Positions 18,240 through 25,475 are shown, numbered from the stretch's first letter. The stretch is 64,000 nt of DNA from Rhizobacter sp. Root1221 (GCF_001425785.1 NZ_LMDI01000023.1:165633-229632), one strand, 5' to 3'. Made by a program: numbers and translations. The notes: generated by a model from the sequence alone, not told the origin.

Positions 18240-19823
18240 ATGAACTTGCGTCAAATCCCCCCACACCTCCCAGCCCGGTTGTCATCGCAGCATCGGCAGC
18301 GGTTCGCGCTGATGGCCGCGTTGAGCGGGGCCGTCATCTTGACAGCCTGCGGAGGCAGCGACAGCGCCGCGGTGGAGAACGTCGACGAACAAGGCACTGG
18401 CCCGGCCGACGTGGACCTGGCCACGACCACCTGGACGCGCATCGCTGGCGAAGGCCAGTCATTCGCTGTCAGCGGCAAGCAGACGGTTCGCTACGGCGCA
18501 GGCTCCAAGTGGATCAAGCTTCAAGTCGATGGAACCGGGAAGTGCACCGCCGCGTTCTTTGGCTCGGACCCGGCACCGGGCGTGGCCAAACAATGCGAAG
18601 TGAGGGGGACAAGCGACACGCCAGTTCCGGCTCCGGCTCCGGCTCCGGCTCCAGCTCCAGCTCCAGCTCCAGCTCCAGCTCCAGCTCCAGCTCCAAGTCC
18701 TGCACCTGCACCCGCACCCGCGCCCGCGCCCGCGCCCGCGCCCGCCGGTGAAATGCTTTCCCAGACCGGCAACCCGGTCTACAAGGAACTGAATGGCTAC
18801 ACGGAGTGGCTGAGCGGGGCCTCGGATGACGCAGCCAAACTTGCGGCCGACAAGGTGCGGGCCGACAAGATGATCACGTGGCAGATGCCGCATGGCGGCT
18901 TCTACAAGAATGCGGTCAAGGTCTACGACACGGCCTGGGACGGCAAGGCCGAACGGTCCGGATGGAAAGGCGCCAGCGGCGTCGAACTCGGCACAATCGA
19001 CAACGATGCGACGGTGACGGAGCTGTTGTTCCTGTCCGATGTGTATCGTCGATCAGGCGTCGCGGCGTATCGCGATGCCGCGCGCAAGGCGCTCGACTTC
19101 CTGTTGACCATGCAGTACTCGTCGGGTGGCTGGCCCCAGGTCTATCCTGCCCGCACAGGAACGATCTACTCGAACTACGTCACCTTCAATGACAACGCCA
19201 TGATCCGCGTGATGACGCTGCTCGATCATGCGGCGCAACGCAAGGCGCCGTTCGAAGGCGATGTCTTCACGGCCGCACAGCGCGACAAGCTGACCGTGGC
19301 CATCGACAAGGGAGTCGACTTCATCCTCAAGGCGCAGATCGTGCAGGCCGGTGTCAAGACCGTGTGGTGCGCCCAGCACGATCCTGTCACCTACGCGCCG
19401 CGCGGCGCACGCTCCTTCGAACTGCCCTCCAAGAGCGGCCAGGAATCCGTGCTCGTCGTCGCGTTCCTGATGACGCGCCCTCAGACCCCGGCCATCAAAT
19501 CCGCGGTCAAGTCCGCCATCGCCTGGTACAAGAACCCTGCGGTGAAGGTCGAAGACACGGCATATGTCAGCCGCCCGTCGGGCAGCACGGACGACAAGTT
19601 CAACCAGATCGTCTCGAAAGCCGGCAGCACCATGTGGTACCGCTTCTACGACCTTGACACCGATGTCGGCTTCTTCAGCGGCCGGCTGCCCACCGACAAT
19701 CCTCCGGGCGCCGGCAAGCGGTACAACCTCATGGACATCGAGCCCGAGCGCCGCTACGGCTACCAGTGGGGTGGCAGTTACGGCGACCGGCTGTTTGCCT
19801 ACACAGACAAGGTCGGGTACTGA
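18240..19823 (+). CDS. Pectate lyase family 10 (PL10) lipoprotein
   Basis: This protein probably cleaves pectate by beta-elimination at the cell surface. The 527-residue product starts with a lipoprotein signal peptide (lipobox LTAC, about residue 36). A roughly 100-residue N-terminal domain of unknown type follows, then a long Pro-Ala linker, then the (alpha/alpha)3 PL10 catalytic domain (about 185-527). Family motifs include GTIDNDATVTEL, YSSGGWPQVYP, VTFNDNAMIRVM, CAQHDPVTYAPRGARSFELPS (arginine in APRGARS is the likely catalytic base) and the terminal YGYQWGG. An upstream in-frame ATG at 18189 is possible, but the lipoprotein signal begins naturally at 18240. It points to use of plant cell-wall material. 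Confidence 0.9.
   Translation: MNLRQIPPHLPARLSSQHRQRFALMAALSGAVILTACGGSDSAAVENVDEQGTGPADVDLATTTWTRIAGEGQSFAVSGKQTVRYGAGSKWIKLQVDGTGKCTAAFFGSDPAPGVAKQCEVRGTSDTPVPAPAPAPAPAPAPAPAPAPAPAPSPAPAPAPAPAPAPAPAGEMLSQTGNPVYKELNGYTEWLSGASDDAAKLAADKVRADKMITWQMPHGGFYKNAVKVYDTAWDGKAERSGWKGASGVELGTIDNDATVTELLFLSDVYRRSGVAAYRDAARKALDFLLTMQYSSGGWPQVYPARTGTIYSNYVTFNDNAMIRVMTLLDHAAQRKAPFEGDVFTAAQRDKLTVAIDKGVDFILKAQIVQAGVKTVWCAQHDPVTYAPRGARSFELPSKSGQESVLVVAFLMTRPQTPAIKSAVKSAIAWYKNPAVKVEDTAYVSRPSGSTDDKFNQIVSKAGSTMWYRFYDLDTDVGFFSGRLPTDNPPGAGKRYNLMDIEPERRYGYQWGGSYGDRLFAYTDKVGY
18627..18746 (+). repeat. Pro-Ala hexanucleotide repeat tract
   Basis: About twenty tandem CCNGCN units encode the Pro-Ala linker of the pectate lyase, interrupted once by a Pro-Ser. 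The units are homogeneous in blocks (CCGGCT, then CCAGCT, then CCCGCA/CCCGCG), which suggests recent slippage expansion. Length variation between strains would change linker length without a frameshift. Confidence 0.85.
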
Positions 19824-19908
19824 GCGATCGCTTGCACCTGCGAACGTTTCGCTTGTCGTTCAGACAAGCGCGTTCGGCGCCGATGGAGTAAGGCCCAATC
19901 AGACCGAA

Positions 19909-19932
19909 CGAATCCGCCCTTCAGCGGATTCG
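19909..19932. terminator. Hairpin between convergent pectate lyase and effector-like genes
   Basis: CGAATCCGC-CCTTCA-GCGGATTCG is a perfect 9-bp stem with a 6-base loop in the gap between two convergent genes. No T-tract follows on either strand, so it may be a weak bidirectional terminator or simply an mRNA 3' stem. Confidence 0.45.
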
Positions 19933-19981
19933 CCATGGCTCGCCCGACCGTCGCCCGGAACGCCGCTATCGCGCACGCTTT

Positions 19982-20671
19982 TCAAAGCCGCTGTGCAAGT
20001 TCCGTGACAAAGTCAACTTTGTGCTGATCGTCAATGACCGCTCCCAGAAGACTGTCACGCCCATCGCGCCTTTCGCACGCCTCGTCGAACTCCACTTGAA
20101 CGCCGAGCCCTTGGAGCACGGATCTGATCTCGGCGGATGCCTGGCGGCTTTTCTCCAGATCGTTTTCTCCTCCATGCAGCGCAGCGCGAACACGAAGCCC
20201 GTCGCGCTGAAGGCGCCGGACATAGTCGCCCAGGCTGCCTGACACGTCGACGTTGTCCGGAAACACATGGAAGACTCGGACCTTGGCGCTGACGGACGAG
20301 GCACCGGCACCCATCCGTTCACCACCGACAGCAACAGCGATGCAAGGCCCCATGCCGTCGGTCAGACACACCACATTGGTTTGCGATGTGCCGGTCGAAG
20401 CGGGAAAGCTGTTTGGACGGGCGTTGTACGCAACGGCCTTCAGATCGTGGGACGGGCGCAGGACGAACTGCCGACGAGGTGCAAGCTGGCCTGGGTTGAG
20501 GTCCTTGATACGCGCTGCAGTAAGTTCTCGAGGGAAGCGCTCCATCCCGGATCTATCCTTGACCGGTCTGTCGCCATGGCTCCGCGCAGCCTGATATTCC
20601 TCGTCGGAAAGCTGTCGAAGACCAGGGTCGTTGGTGTCCGGAATGAACCGAAATCGGGTAATCGTTGTCAT
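19982..20671 (-). CDS. CheD-fold-like protein, candidate deamidase effector
   Basis: I do not recognise a named family for this 229-residue protein. No signal peptide is seen. The middle carries T-DGMGP-C (Thr104, Cys110), followed by a histidine (His135) in RVFHVFPDN. The Thr-x5-Cys...His pattern matches the catalytic layout of the glutamine deamidase CheD. The downstream segment ALHGGEND...SAEIRSVLQGLGVQVEFDE also parallels CheD's GGA...N...L..GI.V region. CNF1-type and BLF1 toxins share this fold. The gene lies 89 bp downstream of the MGVC effector candidate on the same strand and may share its promoter. The ATG at 20671 has a weak ribosome-binding site; an open frame extends upstream to 20800. 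Function is inferred only. Confidence 0.6.
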   Translation of the reverse strand: MTTITRFRFIPDTNDPGLRQLSDEEYQAARSHGDRPVKDRSGMERFPRELTAARIKDLNPGQLAPRRQFVLRPSHDLKAVAYNARPNSFPASTGTSQTNVVCLTDGMGPCIAVAVGGERMGAGASSVSAKVRVFHVFPDNVDVSGSLGDYVRRLQRDGLRVRAALHGGENDLEKSRQASAEIRSVLQGLGVQVEFDEACERRDGRDSLLGAVIDDQHKVDFVTELAQRL

Positions 20672-20760
20672 CGCTTCATTGTGGACGGCACGCTCACACA
20701 GTTGGAGGACGGCTGGGAAAGCGAAGATGGAAAGGCGAAGCAGATAGAGGCTCCAGACTC

Positions 20761-21561
20761 CTAGACCATCTTTCCTCCGTGCAGAACATCGTTCACCCAC
20801 GCCCTATCGGTCGGCAGGACGAAGCCCTTGGTCTGAAAGCCAACCAGTTTGCCCCTGTCCTCCCACTTCTGCATCTTGCGAGTGAACTCAGCGGGATATT
20901 CCCTGGCACTGCAGGCGATGTTGCTCCACGGATCACAAACGTACACGTCCCGATGCCATTCCGTCATGGCTGCAGGCAAGGGATTTGATGCTGGACCGAT
21001 GATGGCGACAGCGTGAGTCACCGCTTGGTCATCGCCACCGAGCTCGAGAATCTGTGCTTCCAGCCCGCGCTCTTGCAGGTGATGCATCGCCAGAAGCGCC
21101 AACTCCTGACACTGATGGGCCTTTCCCTGCATGGCGGCGGTCAGGGGATCGGTTTTCAAGCGGATCCGGTCGACCTCTAACCTGGCCTTCTCCTGCCGGA
21201 CCACTTCTTCGGGTCCGCCGTCGCCATTCACCTTGTTGCCCGACTTCAAGTTGGGCTTGTAGTAGGTTTCCCGCACCAACTCCAGGACATCGGTCACCGC
21301 GGCCCGCGCTTCGGATTGAGCCTGTCGCCGCGCCGACGACAGCATCGCCGTCCGTTGCCTTTGGAACGCTGCCACCTCGGCGTCGGATGTCCCGGATCGA
21401 TTGCGGCTCAAGTCGCTCAAGCCGCTCAAGTGACTGCTGGCTTGGCTGGCAGTGCGCCCTTGTGCATGGCGATTGCGTGGCGCGGATGAGCCCATCGCGG
21501 AACCGGCATCCTGCCCGCGCCTGCTTGAGGTCCCGCTCGATTTCGAGAAGCACACGCCCAT
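20761..21561 (-). CDS. Candidate type III effector: N-acylated Cys-His-Asp protease/transglutaminase-like protein
   Basis: The 266-residue protein begins MGVCFSKSS. Gly2/Cys4/Ser6 is a textbook eukaryotic N-myristoylation plus palmitoylation site, as in XopE- and AvrPphB-type effectors. Sixteen of the first 60 residues are serine, fitting a type III secretion signal, and no Sec signal exists. The C-terminal half has Cys151 (GKAHQCQELALLAMHHL), His183 (VTHAVAIIGP) and Asp210 (VYVCDPWSN), the order and spacing of papain/transglutaminase-fold enzymes. An AAGGGG ribosome-binding site lies 7 bp before the ATG, and a perfect hrpII-type box starts 70 bp upstream. Base composition is less GC-rich than the core genes, suggesting acquisition. 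The enzymatic activity and host target are unknown. Confidence 0.72.
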   Translation of the reverse strand: MGVCFSKSSGTSSRRGQDAGSAMGSSAPRNRHAQGRTASQASSHLSGLSDLSRNRSGTSDAEVAAFQRQRTAMLSSARRQAQSEARAAVTDVLELVRETYYKPNLKSGNKVNGDGGPEEVVRQEKARLEVDRIRLKTDPLTAAMQGKAHQCQELALLAMHHLQERGLEAQILELGGDDQAVTHAVAIIGPASNPLPAAMTEWHRDVYVCDPWSNIACSAREYPAEFTRKMQKWEDRGKLVGFQTKGFVLPTDRAWVNDVLHGGKMV

Positions 21562-21631
21562 GCCGTATCCCCTTACATGTCAGATGGAGCCGTCAGTTTC
21601 GCAATGGCGTGCTTCGAGCGAACGGCAAGTA

Positions 21632-21655
21632 CGAAGCGATCACTGCGTGCACGAA
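21632..21655 (-). promoter_or_regulatory. hrpII / PIP-type box (TTCG-N16-TTCG)
   Basis: On the minus strand the sequence reads TTCGT-N15-TTCGT, a perfect match to TTCG-N16-TTCG (hrpII box, bound by HrpB in Ralstonia) and to the relaxed PIP box TTCGB-N15-TTCGB (HrpX in Xanthomonas). It ends 70 bp upstream of the start codon of the MGVC gene and has the right orientation. I saw no convincing -10 element at the usual spacing. Confidence 0.68.
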
Positions 21656-21878
21656 ATTGATGCTCCTCGAGCCAGTTCGACCACTTGGCGGCAGCGCCTC
21701 GGCGCCGGCCTCCGTCAGGTTCACCCGGTGAGTGGTCCGATGCAAGGGCGGCCCTTCCCGGCCATCGACCCAGGCTCTCGATATGGAGGGACACCATCGC
21801 GCAGGACATGTCCAGGGTGCGCGATATCGCTGATCAGTCGGCACCGATCGGCCAGGGCCTTCGGGGCCGGTGGGCCTC

Positions 21879-22268
21879 TCAGCCCATCGCCTGCCTGACA
21901 AGCAGCGTGTCCGTGAACTGCTCGAAGGCCACGATCTTTCCGTCCTGCAACTTCCAGACGTGGGCCACTCGGGCCTGCATTTCCTTTCCCGTGGCTCGGT
22001 GAGTGCCGTGGTAGGTGCCCACCCCGACGATCTGATCGCCGCCGTCGATGAGGTTTTGCAGTTCGAATCGGTAGCCGATCCAATCCCTTCCCAGAACGGC
22101 GAAGACGTTGTCGACAACCTCCCTCGGGCCGACCCACGTGCCCGCACAGGGGAAGCCCGCCATTTCGGTCCAGCGCACCTGTGGCGACACCTGGGCCATC
22201 ATCTCGTCGATGTTCCCCTGTGCCGACGCCGCGTAGTGGGCACGGACGATGTCGACGTTCGTCGTCAT
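21879..22268 (-). CDS. SnoaL/NTF2-like family protein
   Basis: The 129-residue protein shows the cone-shaped NTF2/SnoaL-like pattern: an N-terminal helix VDIVRAHYAASAQGNIDEMMAQV, then VRWTEMAGFPCAGTWVGPREV and strands ending AHVWKLQDGKIVAFEQFTDT. Members are small cyclases, isomerases or ligand-binding proteins; no specific substrate can be read. It is the last gene of a three-gene minus-strand operon (DsbA-like, MBL-fold, NTF2-like), 4 bp after the metallo-hydrolase stop. The 317 bp on its 3' side hold the hrpII box and 5' region of the effector gene. Confidence 0.85.
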   Translation of the reverse strand: MTTNVDIVRAHYAASAQGNIDEMMAQVSPQVRWTEMAGFPCAGTWVGPREVVDNVFAVLGRDWIGYRFELQNLIDGGDQIVGVGTYHGTHRATGKEMQARVAHVWKLQDGKIVAFEQFTDTLLVRQAMG

Positions 22269-22272
22269 CGCC

Positions 22273-23172
22273 TCAGCCCCACTTCATCTCGCCCTTGGCA
22301 ACCTTGGCGCCGATCTGCAGCGCCACGCCCATGCCCGCGCTCGGGTAGCGCTTGGTCATGGCCGCGATCAGGGCGGCACTGTCAGCGGCCTTGGCAAGCT
22401 CTTCCTCGAACGCCATGAGGTAGTCGCGCGTGTAGCGGATCGCCGTGGCGTCGGTCGCAGCACCCGGAGCCATGTGGCCGGGGACTACCACGGCCGGCTT
22501 GCGTGCAGCCATCGCGTCAAGCGTCTTCACCCAAGCCGCGCGGCCCTCGGCGCCCTGCGTGTCGGCGGTCCACACGTGAACGCCCGAGAACAGCAGCACG
22601 CCGCCGAAGATGGCGTTGAGCGAAGGCACCCAGATGTAGCGGCGGTTGGCAAGGCCATCGGCGTCGGTGATCTCGAGGGTCTGGCCGTCCACGGTGAGGG
22701 TCCGGCCGTCGAAGGCTTCGGGCATCACGATGTCCGCCAGGGCCTGCGGACCGTTTTCCTTGAGCTGAGGGCCCCAGGTCGCCAGCTTCTTTTCCACGTT
22801 GCCCTTGATGGCTGCGATCGTGGCCGACGCAGCGATCACCTTGGCCTCCGGAAACGCCGCCTTGATGGGCGCCAGGCTGAAGTAGTAATCGGGATCGCTC
22901 TGGCTGATGTAGACGGTCGTGAGCTTCTTGCCGCTGGCCTTGATGGCCTCGGCCAGCGCCTTGCCATCGGGAAGTGTGAAACCCCCGTCGATCAGGACGG
23001 CCTCGCGGGCGCCGGAAATCAGCACCGGGGCACGGAAGAATCCGTTCTCGCCGGCGGGGAAATGCTTGTAGGTCAGTTGGGTATTGGCAGCCATGGCGTT
23101 CTTCACTCCGAGGATGGCCGTCGCGACACCCGCGACGGCTACAGTTTGGATCACTTCTCTGCGTGTTGACAT
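22273..23172 (-). CDS. Exported MBL-fold hydrolase with altered metal site
   Basis: This 299-residue metallo-beta-lactamase-fold protein has an N-terminal export signal with a twin-arginine start (STRREVIQ) and a cleavage site after NAMA (about residue 27). The usual HxHxDH zinc motif reads QSDPDY (in YISQSDPDYYFS, about residue 92), so two or three metal-binding histidines are missing, although later elements such as the histidine of VVPGHM are kept. This variant recurs in a subfamily of MBL proteins. It may bind metal differently or have lost hydrolase activity. An AAGGAA ribosome-binding site supports the start at 23172. It is the middle gene of the LysR-linked operon. Confidence 0.82.
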   Translation of the reverse strand: MSTRREVIQTVAVAGVATAILGVKNAMAANTQLTYKHFPAGENGFFRAPVLISGAREAVLIDGGFTLPDGKALAEAIKASGKKLTTVYISQSDPDYYFSLAPIKAAFPEAKVIAASATIAAIKGNVEKKLATWGPQLKENGPQALADIVMPEAFDGRTLTVDGQTLEITDADGLANRRYIWVPSLNAIFGGVLLFSGVHVWTADTQGAEGRAAWVKTLDAMAARKPAVVVPGHMAPGAATDATAIRYTRDYLMAFEEELAKAADSAALIAAMTKRYPSAGMGVALQIGAKVAKGEMKWG

Positions 23173-23203
23173 GCGTCTTTCCTTCGACACCGTTGAACAA
23201 ATC

Positions 23204-23842
23204 TCATGCGGCCTCCAGCTGGCTGGCCAGTGCATGAGGGATGGAATAGGAGTCCGTGAGGTCCAGCATCCAGCGCTTCGCACCTGATTCGGCAATCAAG
23301 GTGGGCACGCCACGAGCGCCAAACTCTCGCATCAGCGCCTGAGCCCGGTCCATGCGTGCGCGGTTGGCAGCGACAAGCTCCGCATCGGGATGCGCGACCC
23401 TCGCAGCGGCCGCCTTGAGGTCAAGTGCATCCAGAAGACCGGCCAGCGTCGCCGGCGACGTCGTGTCGGCGCCGTCCACGTAGCGCGCGTGCTGCAGGGC
23501 CTTGAGCGCTTCCAGCTCCCGGGCCGGATCGCTCAACCGCACGGCGGTGAGCGCCATCGTGGCGGGGCCGCTGTCGAAGCGCGGCCCCCGGTCGCCGAGC
23601 ACCCGGTGGCGGTACTGCTCGGTGAAACGTTGTCCCGTCAGGCGCTCGATGCGCTGGTCGTTGGCCCAGGCGTAAGCCGCGAAGGCATCGTCCATCGGCC
23701 GGGCACCCTCGCCGGAAAACAGGCCGGTGGGCAGCAACTCGAGGCTGACACCGGGAAGGTCGCGCAGTGCGGAGACCGCCGGTGCCGCCCCGTAGCACCA
23801 GCCACAGAGGGGGTCGAAGAGGTAGTGCACGGTCTTGTTCAT
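23204..23842 (-). CDS. DsbA-family (FrnE-like) thiol oxidoreductase
   Basis: This 212-residue thioredoxin-fold protein has the redox motif CGWC (about residues 13-16 in DPLCGWCYGAAP) and the cis-proline loop ARGVPTLIAE (about 175). The helical insert and lack of a signal peptide fit the cytoplasmic DsbA/FrnE group rather than periplasmic DsbA. An AAGGCG ribosome-binding site precedes the ATG at 23842; the frame open further upstream overlaps the divergent regulator. It is the first gene of the three-gene operon facing the LysR regulator and is probably under its control. Confidence 0.88.
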   Translation of the reverse strand: MNKTVHYLFDPLCGWCYGAAPAVSALRDLPGVSLELLPTGLFSGEGARPMDDAFAAYAWANDQRIERLTGQRFTEQYRHRVLGDRGPRFDSGPATMALTAVRLSDPARELEALKALQHARYVDGADTTSPATLAGLLDALDLKAAAARVAHPDAELVAANRARMDRAQALMREFGARGVPTLIAESGAKRWMLDLTDSYSIPHALASQLEAA

Positions 23843-23896
23843 CGGGACGCCTTGTTTGCTTGGTGCCGATGGTAGACAAGGTCGATTGACTCTTAA

Positions 23897-23922
23897 ATAC
23901 ATACGTGATAAACACAATGTAT
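23897..23922. promoter_or_regulatory. Inverted repeat in the LysR/DsbA divergent promoter
   Basis: ATACAT-N14-ATGTAT is a perfect 6-bp inverted repeat in an AT-rich gap, ending just before the LysR start. Its position and dyad symmetry fit a LysR-type recognition site controlling both the regulator and the divergent operon. Confidence 0.5.
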
Positions 23923-23923
23923 C

Positions 23924-24877
23924 TTGAAAGCAAACAATCAAGCTGAGACCGGCCTGGGCGCGCTGGGAAACCTGAGGCGCCTGACCTATTTCGTGTCCGT
24001 GGTGGAGACGGGATCTTTCACTGCGGCAGCGGAGCGCCTGGGCATCACCAAGGCCGTGGTCAGCCAGCAGGTTGCCCGGCTGGAGCGCGAGTTCCGCACG
24101 TCGCTTCTGGTTCGCACCACCCGCAAGGTGCAGCCCACCGAGGTCGGCCAGGCGTTCTACCTGCGTTGCGCCCTGATCCTGCGCGAGGCCGAACACGCCT
24201 TCGACGACTTGGCCGAAACATCGTCAGAACCGTCCGGCATGCTGCGGCTCACCGCGCCCTTCGACTATGGCGTGGGCGTTGTCGTGCCGGCGATCGCCGC
24301 CTTCACGCAACGCTATCCCGCGTGCAAGGTAGACGCCATCCTGAGCGATCAAACGCTGGACATCATGTCAGGCAACATCGAACTGGCAATCCGGGTCGGC
24401 TGGCTGGCAGAGACCAGCCTCCAGGCGCGGAAGATCGGCACCTTCCGGCAATTGCTGGTGGCGTCACCCCGCATGGCGCGGGAGTCTGCGCGGGTCAATC
24501 ATCCGGAAGACCTGGCCAGCCTGCCCTTCATCGCCAACACGGCCCTGCGCGAGCACCTCCGATGGAGTTTCTCGCTCGATGGCGGCGAACGCCACACCGT
24601 GAATGTGCATGCCTCCATCTTTCTCGATGCCACCCTCGCGGTCAGGGAGGCCGTGTTCCAAGGCGCAGGCCTCTCGGTCCTCCCGGACTATGCCGTTGCC
24701 GAAGATGTCGCTGCTGGCCGACTCATCCACGTCCTTCCGCAATGGCACCTGCCTTCCGGTGGCATTCACGCCGTGTTCCCTGCGGCGCGCTTCCGCCCGG
24801 CGAAAGTACGCGCCTTCGTTGATCTGCTGGCAGACAGGGAACAGCAGCGGCAGGCCGCCACGGATTTGCCTGCTTGA
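23924..24877 (+). CDS. LysR-family transcriptional regulator
   Basis: The 317-residue protein has an N-terminal winged helix-turn-helix (about residues 17-75: LTYFVSVVETGSFTAAAERL, then KAVVSQQVARLE) and a periplasmic-binding-like effector domain (about 100-300) typical of the CrgA/AaeR-type group. The first usable in-frame start is a TTG at 23924, without a clear ribosome-binding site; an ATG seven bases earlier is out of frame. It diverges from the DsbA/MBL/NTF2 operon, which it presumably regulates together with itself. The inducer is unknown. Confidence 0.88.
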   Translation: MKANNQAETGLGALGNLRRLTYFVSVVETGSFTAAAERLGITKAVVSQQVARLEREFRTSLLVRTTRKVQPTEVGQAFYLRCALILREAEHAFDDLAETSSEPSGMLRLTAPFDYGVGVVVPAIAAFTQRYPACKVDAILSDQTLDIMSGNIELAIRVGWLAETSLQARKIGTFRQLLVASPRMARESARVNHPEDLASLPFIANTALREHLRWSFSLDGGERHTVNVHASIFLDATLAVREAVFQGAGLSVLPDYAVAEDVAAGRLIHVLPQWHLPSGGIHAVFPAARFRPAKVRAFVDLLADREQQRQAATDLPA

Positions 24878-24940
24878 TGGGGTCCGAGCCTGCGACGCTC
24901 GGGTTGCCGCCGGGGTGCAAGAACGGACCAGAGAGGCACA

Positions 24941-25429
24941 ATGCGCGCACCACTCATACGACCAACATCCATGCTTCGACTCGCCATCGGCATTGTCTTT
25001 ACGCTAGCCGCCCAGTCAGCACTCGCATGCAGCTGTGTCGCCCCCTATGACCCCGAGAAAGAGGAAGTCGCAGACCTGCTGGCTCGCTCGGAAGAGATCA
25101 TTCTCGTTGCAGTCCTCGAAACCATGAAGGACCAAGAGGCGGGCATGTCGTACCGAGTGCGCGTGATGGAGTCGCTCAGGTCGCCTTCTGCAGTGAAGGA
25201 TGAAATTGTCGTCGTGGCGGGCCGCTCGACTTGCGCGCTGTCAATGGTCGTGGGCGAACAGTGGCTCCTTTTCTTGAAGGATCGGAAAGCCCATATGTGC
25301 TCCGGAAGCCGCCCAGTCGCACGCGCCAGCCAAGACCGTCCCGAGTACCGGGTTCCGGTGAGGCGCGACGGGGAAGAATTCCTGAACAGCGTGAGGTGGG
25401 GGCTGATGCGGGGCCGGCCGACGCAGTAA
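24941..25429 (+). CDS. Small exported NTR/TIMP-like protein
   Basis: The 162-residue precursor has a signal peptide (hydrophobic core LRLAIGIVFTLAAQS) with probable cleavage after SALA. The mature N terminus is then CSCVAP, the cysteine-start seen in netrin-like/TIMP-type domains. Further cysteines (STCALS, HMCSGS) could pair with it. The beta-strand pattern SYRVRVMESLRSP...DEIVVVAG...WLLFLKD fits the OB-like NTR fold. The ATG at 24941 has an AGAGAGG ribosome-binding site. No function is known for bacterial members; inhibition or binding of proteases is only an analogy with animal TIMPs. Confidence 0.72.
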   Translation: MRAPLIRPTSMLRLAIGIVFTLAAQSALACSCVAPYDPEKEEVADLLARSEEIILVAVLETMKDQEAGMSYRVRVMESLRSPSAVKDEIVVVAGRSTCALSMVVGEQWLLFLKDRKAHMCSGSRPVARASQDRPEYRVPVRRDGEEFLNSVRWGLMRGRPTQ

Positions 25430-25452
25430 CGCGGACTCAGCGCCCGGAAACG

Positions 25453-25475
25453 AAAAAGCCCGCTGATGCGGGCTT
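25453..25475 (-). terminator. Rho-independent terminator after tRNA-Ser
   Basis: Read on the minus strand, AAGCCCGC-ATCA-GCGGGCTT is an 8-bp stem with a 4-base loop followed by a T-run. It lies 29 bp beyond the tRNA 3' end and would stop transcription of the serS-tRNA unit. The hairpin also follows the plus-strand NTR-like gene, but has no T-tract on that strand. Confidence 0.85.

Noticed and set aside
17889..18266. A 125-codon minus-strand frame in the gap before the pectate lyase
   Set aside because: No ribosome-binding site, no recognisable pattern and overlap with the pectate lyase start; treated as intergenic.
18627..18746. CRISPR-like or tandem DNA repeat array
   Set aside because: The units are six bases, in frame and encode a Pro-Ala linker; no spacers exist.
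20722..20739. A second hrpII-like box upstream of the CheD-like gene
   Set aside because: Two CGAA words occur on the plus strand but are only 10 bases apart, not 16, so they do not form the element.
21593..22147. A 184-codon minus-strand frame across the effector promoter
   Set aside because: It overlaps the NTF2-like gene in another frame, has no domain and would cover the hrpII box; not credible.
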